NCBI GenBank assembly: GCA_020028535.1
Contig: JAIBHM010000116.1
Span: forward strand, 1-5,916
Direction of reading: 5' to 3'
Origin: Armatimonadota bacterium
GTDB taxonomy: Bacteria > Sysuimicrobiota > Sysuimicrobiia > Sysuimicrobiales > Kaftiobacteriaceae
Length of the DNA stretch: 5,916 bases
Made by a program: the position numbers and the translations under genes. Under the pieces are notes generated by a model. The model worked only from the letters and a program-made list of their open reading frames with translations. It was not told the DNA's origin and did not search any database. Every line of letters starts with the position of its first letter. Positions within the stretch are counted from its first letter, which is position 1. Shown in pieces: positions 5,646 to 5,916 of this stretch.

Positions 5646-5672
5646 TGGGTAGCGGGAGTCGGATTCACCCCC
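5646..5672 (-). other. tRNA 3'-end-like segment and small stem-loop of unknown role
   Basis: Read on the minus strand, 5665-5648 (AATCCGACTCCCGCTACC) looks like a tRNA 3' end: T-loop tail AAT, T-stem CCGAC, acceptor TCCCGCT, then ACC and CA. The T-loop is not TTCGAAT, the 5' T-stem arm pairs poorly, and no matching AGCGGGA arm is seen upstream, so a working tRNA is not supported. The same bases make a 6-bp stem (5654-5659 with 5667-5672). It may be a tRNA remnant, an attachment-site scar or chance. The rest of 5592-5836 holds no gene I can support; 5788-5793 and 5804-5809 make a weak 6-bp stem. Confidence 0.25.
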
Positions 5673-5836
5673 AGCTTCACACATCTATTTTAACACAGAT
5701 TGTCATCCACTTCCCAGTAGGGACTCGAGGTTCCGCGCAGGACAAGAGGGATTGAAGCCCCCCGCCAAGCAGTAGTTGACTGCCGACCGTGCCAGGCTAG
5801 GCGGGCACGACTTAGGGATCCCAGGGAGAAGTTGAC

Positions 5837-5916
5837 ATGAGCTCGGGCAAGTCGAGCAGCAAATTCGCAACCGGCAGCAATGCGCAGGCCAAGGAAGGCC
5901 AATGCAGCGGCCGCAG
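5837..5916 (+). CDS. Possible start of an unknown gene, cut by the window edge
   Basis: An ATG at 5837 follows GGGAG (5824-5828) by 8 bases and opens a frame of 26 codons with no stop before the window end. The visible N-terminus (MSSGKSSSKFATGSNAQAKE) is rich in Ser, Gly and Lys and has no hydrophobic signal, so it would begin as a cytoplasmic, probably disordered, tail. A TTGACT (5776-5781) lies 56 bases upstream without a good partner -10 box. The fragment is too short to assign a function. Confidence 0.35.
   Translation, partial: MSSGKSSSKFATGSNAQAKEGQCSGR

Noticed and set aside
5728..5757. Segment ending GGGATTGAAGC, like the end of a CRISPR repeat
   Set aside because: Only one copy is present in the window and no regular spacing or second repeat follows, so no array can be claimed.
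5788..5809. 6-bp inverted repeat CGTGCC / GGCACG with a 10-base loop
   Set aside because: It is too short and too expected in GC-rich DNA to call a terminator or operator without more evidence.
5690..5902. Open frame of 70 codons on the minus strand
   Set aside because: It has no ribosome binding site that I can see, no recognisable motif, and overlaps the possible plus-strand start at 5837; composition alone could explain it.

Overview
The window comes from a GC-rich bacterium. Genes are compact, start with ATG or GTG behind AGGAGG- or GGGGG-type ribosome binding sites, and most encode exported proteins with Sec-type signal peptides. The mix of a GAF sensor kinase, a DUF2330 protein, a cupredoxin and a DUF5666-like protein suggests an uncultured soil or sediment lineage (Rokubacteria, NC10 or a similar phylum). 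That is only an impression, because no phylogenetic marker gene is present.

Layout. The left edge (1-371, minus) is the N-terminus of a GAF-domain sensor protein, probably a histidine kinase, cut by the window start. Six plus-strand genes follow: a 75-residue secreted protein of unknown function (481-708) closed by a probable terminator (736-769); a DUF2330 exported protein (854-1885); a cupredoxin with a complete type 1 copper site (1882-2319), overlapping the previous gene by 4 bases; a two-repeat DUF5666-like exported protein (2359-2970) whose ribosome binding site lies inside an 8-bp hairpin; a secreted alpha/beta hydrolase (3036-4586); and a short secreted trypsin-like protease without a PDZ domain (4644-5282). 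A convergent minus-strand gene for a 76-residue four-cysteine zinc-finger protein (5361-5591) ends at a directional terminator (5291-5326). Upstream of it lie a perfect 12-bp-stem palindrome (5614-5640) and a segment resembling the 3' end of a tRNA (5646-5666). The right edge may hold the start of another plus-strand gene (5837 onward).

How the parts may work together. The DUF2330, cupredoxin and DUF5666-like genes are tightly spaced and all exported, so they may form one envelope operon involved in copper or redox chemistry. The divergent GAF sensor carries a CxC...C cysteine set and could be a redox-linked regulator of these genes, but its output domains lie outside the window. The hydrolase and protease look like secreted degradative or housekeeping enzymes. 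No mobile element, CRISPR array or rRNA gene is seen. The most unusual signals are the hairpin hiding the DUF5666 ribosome binding site, the DUF2330-cupredoxin coupling, and the structured leader of the zinc-finger gene.
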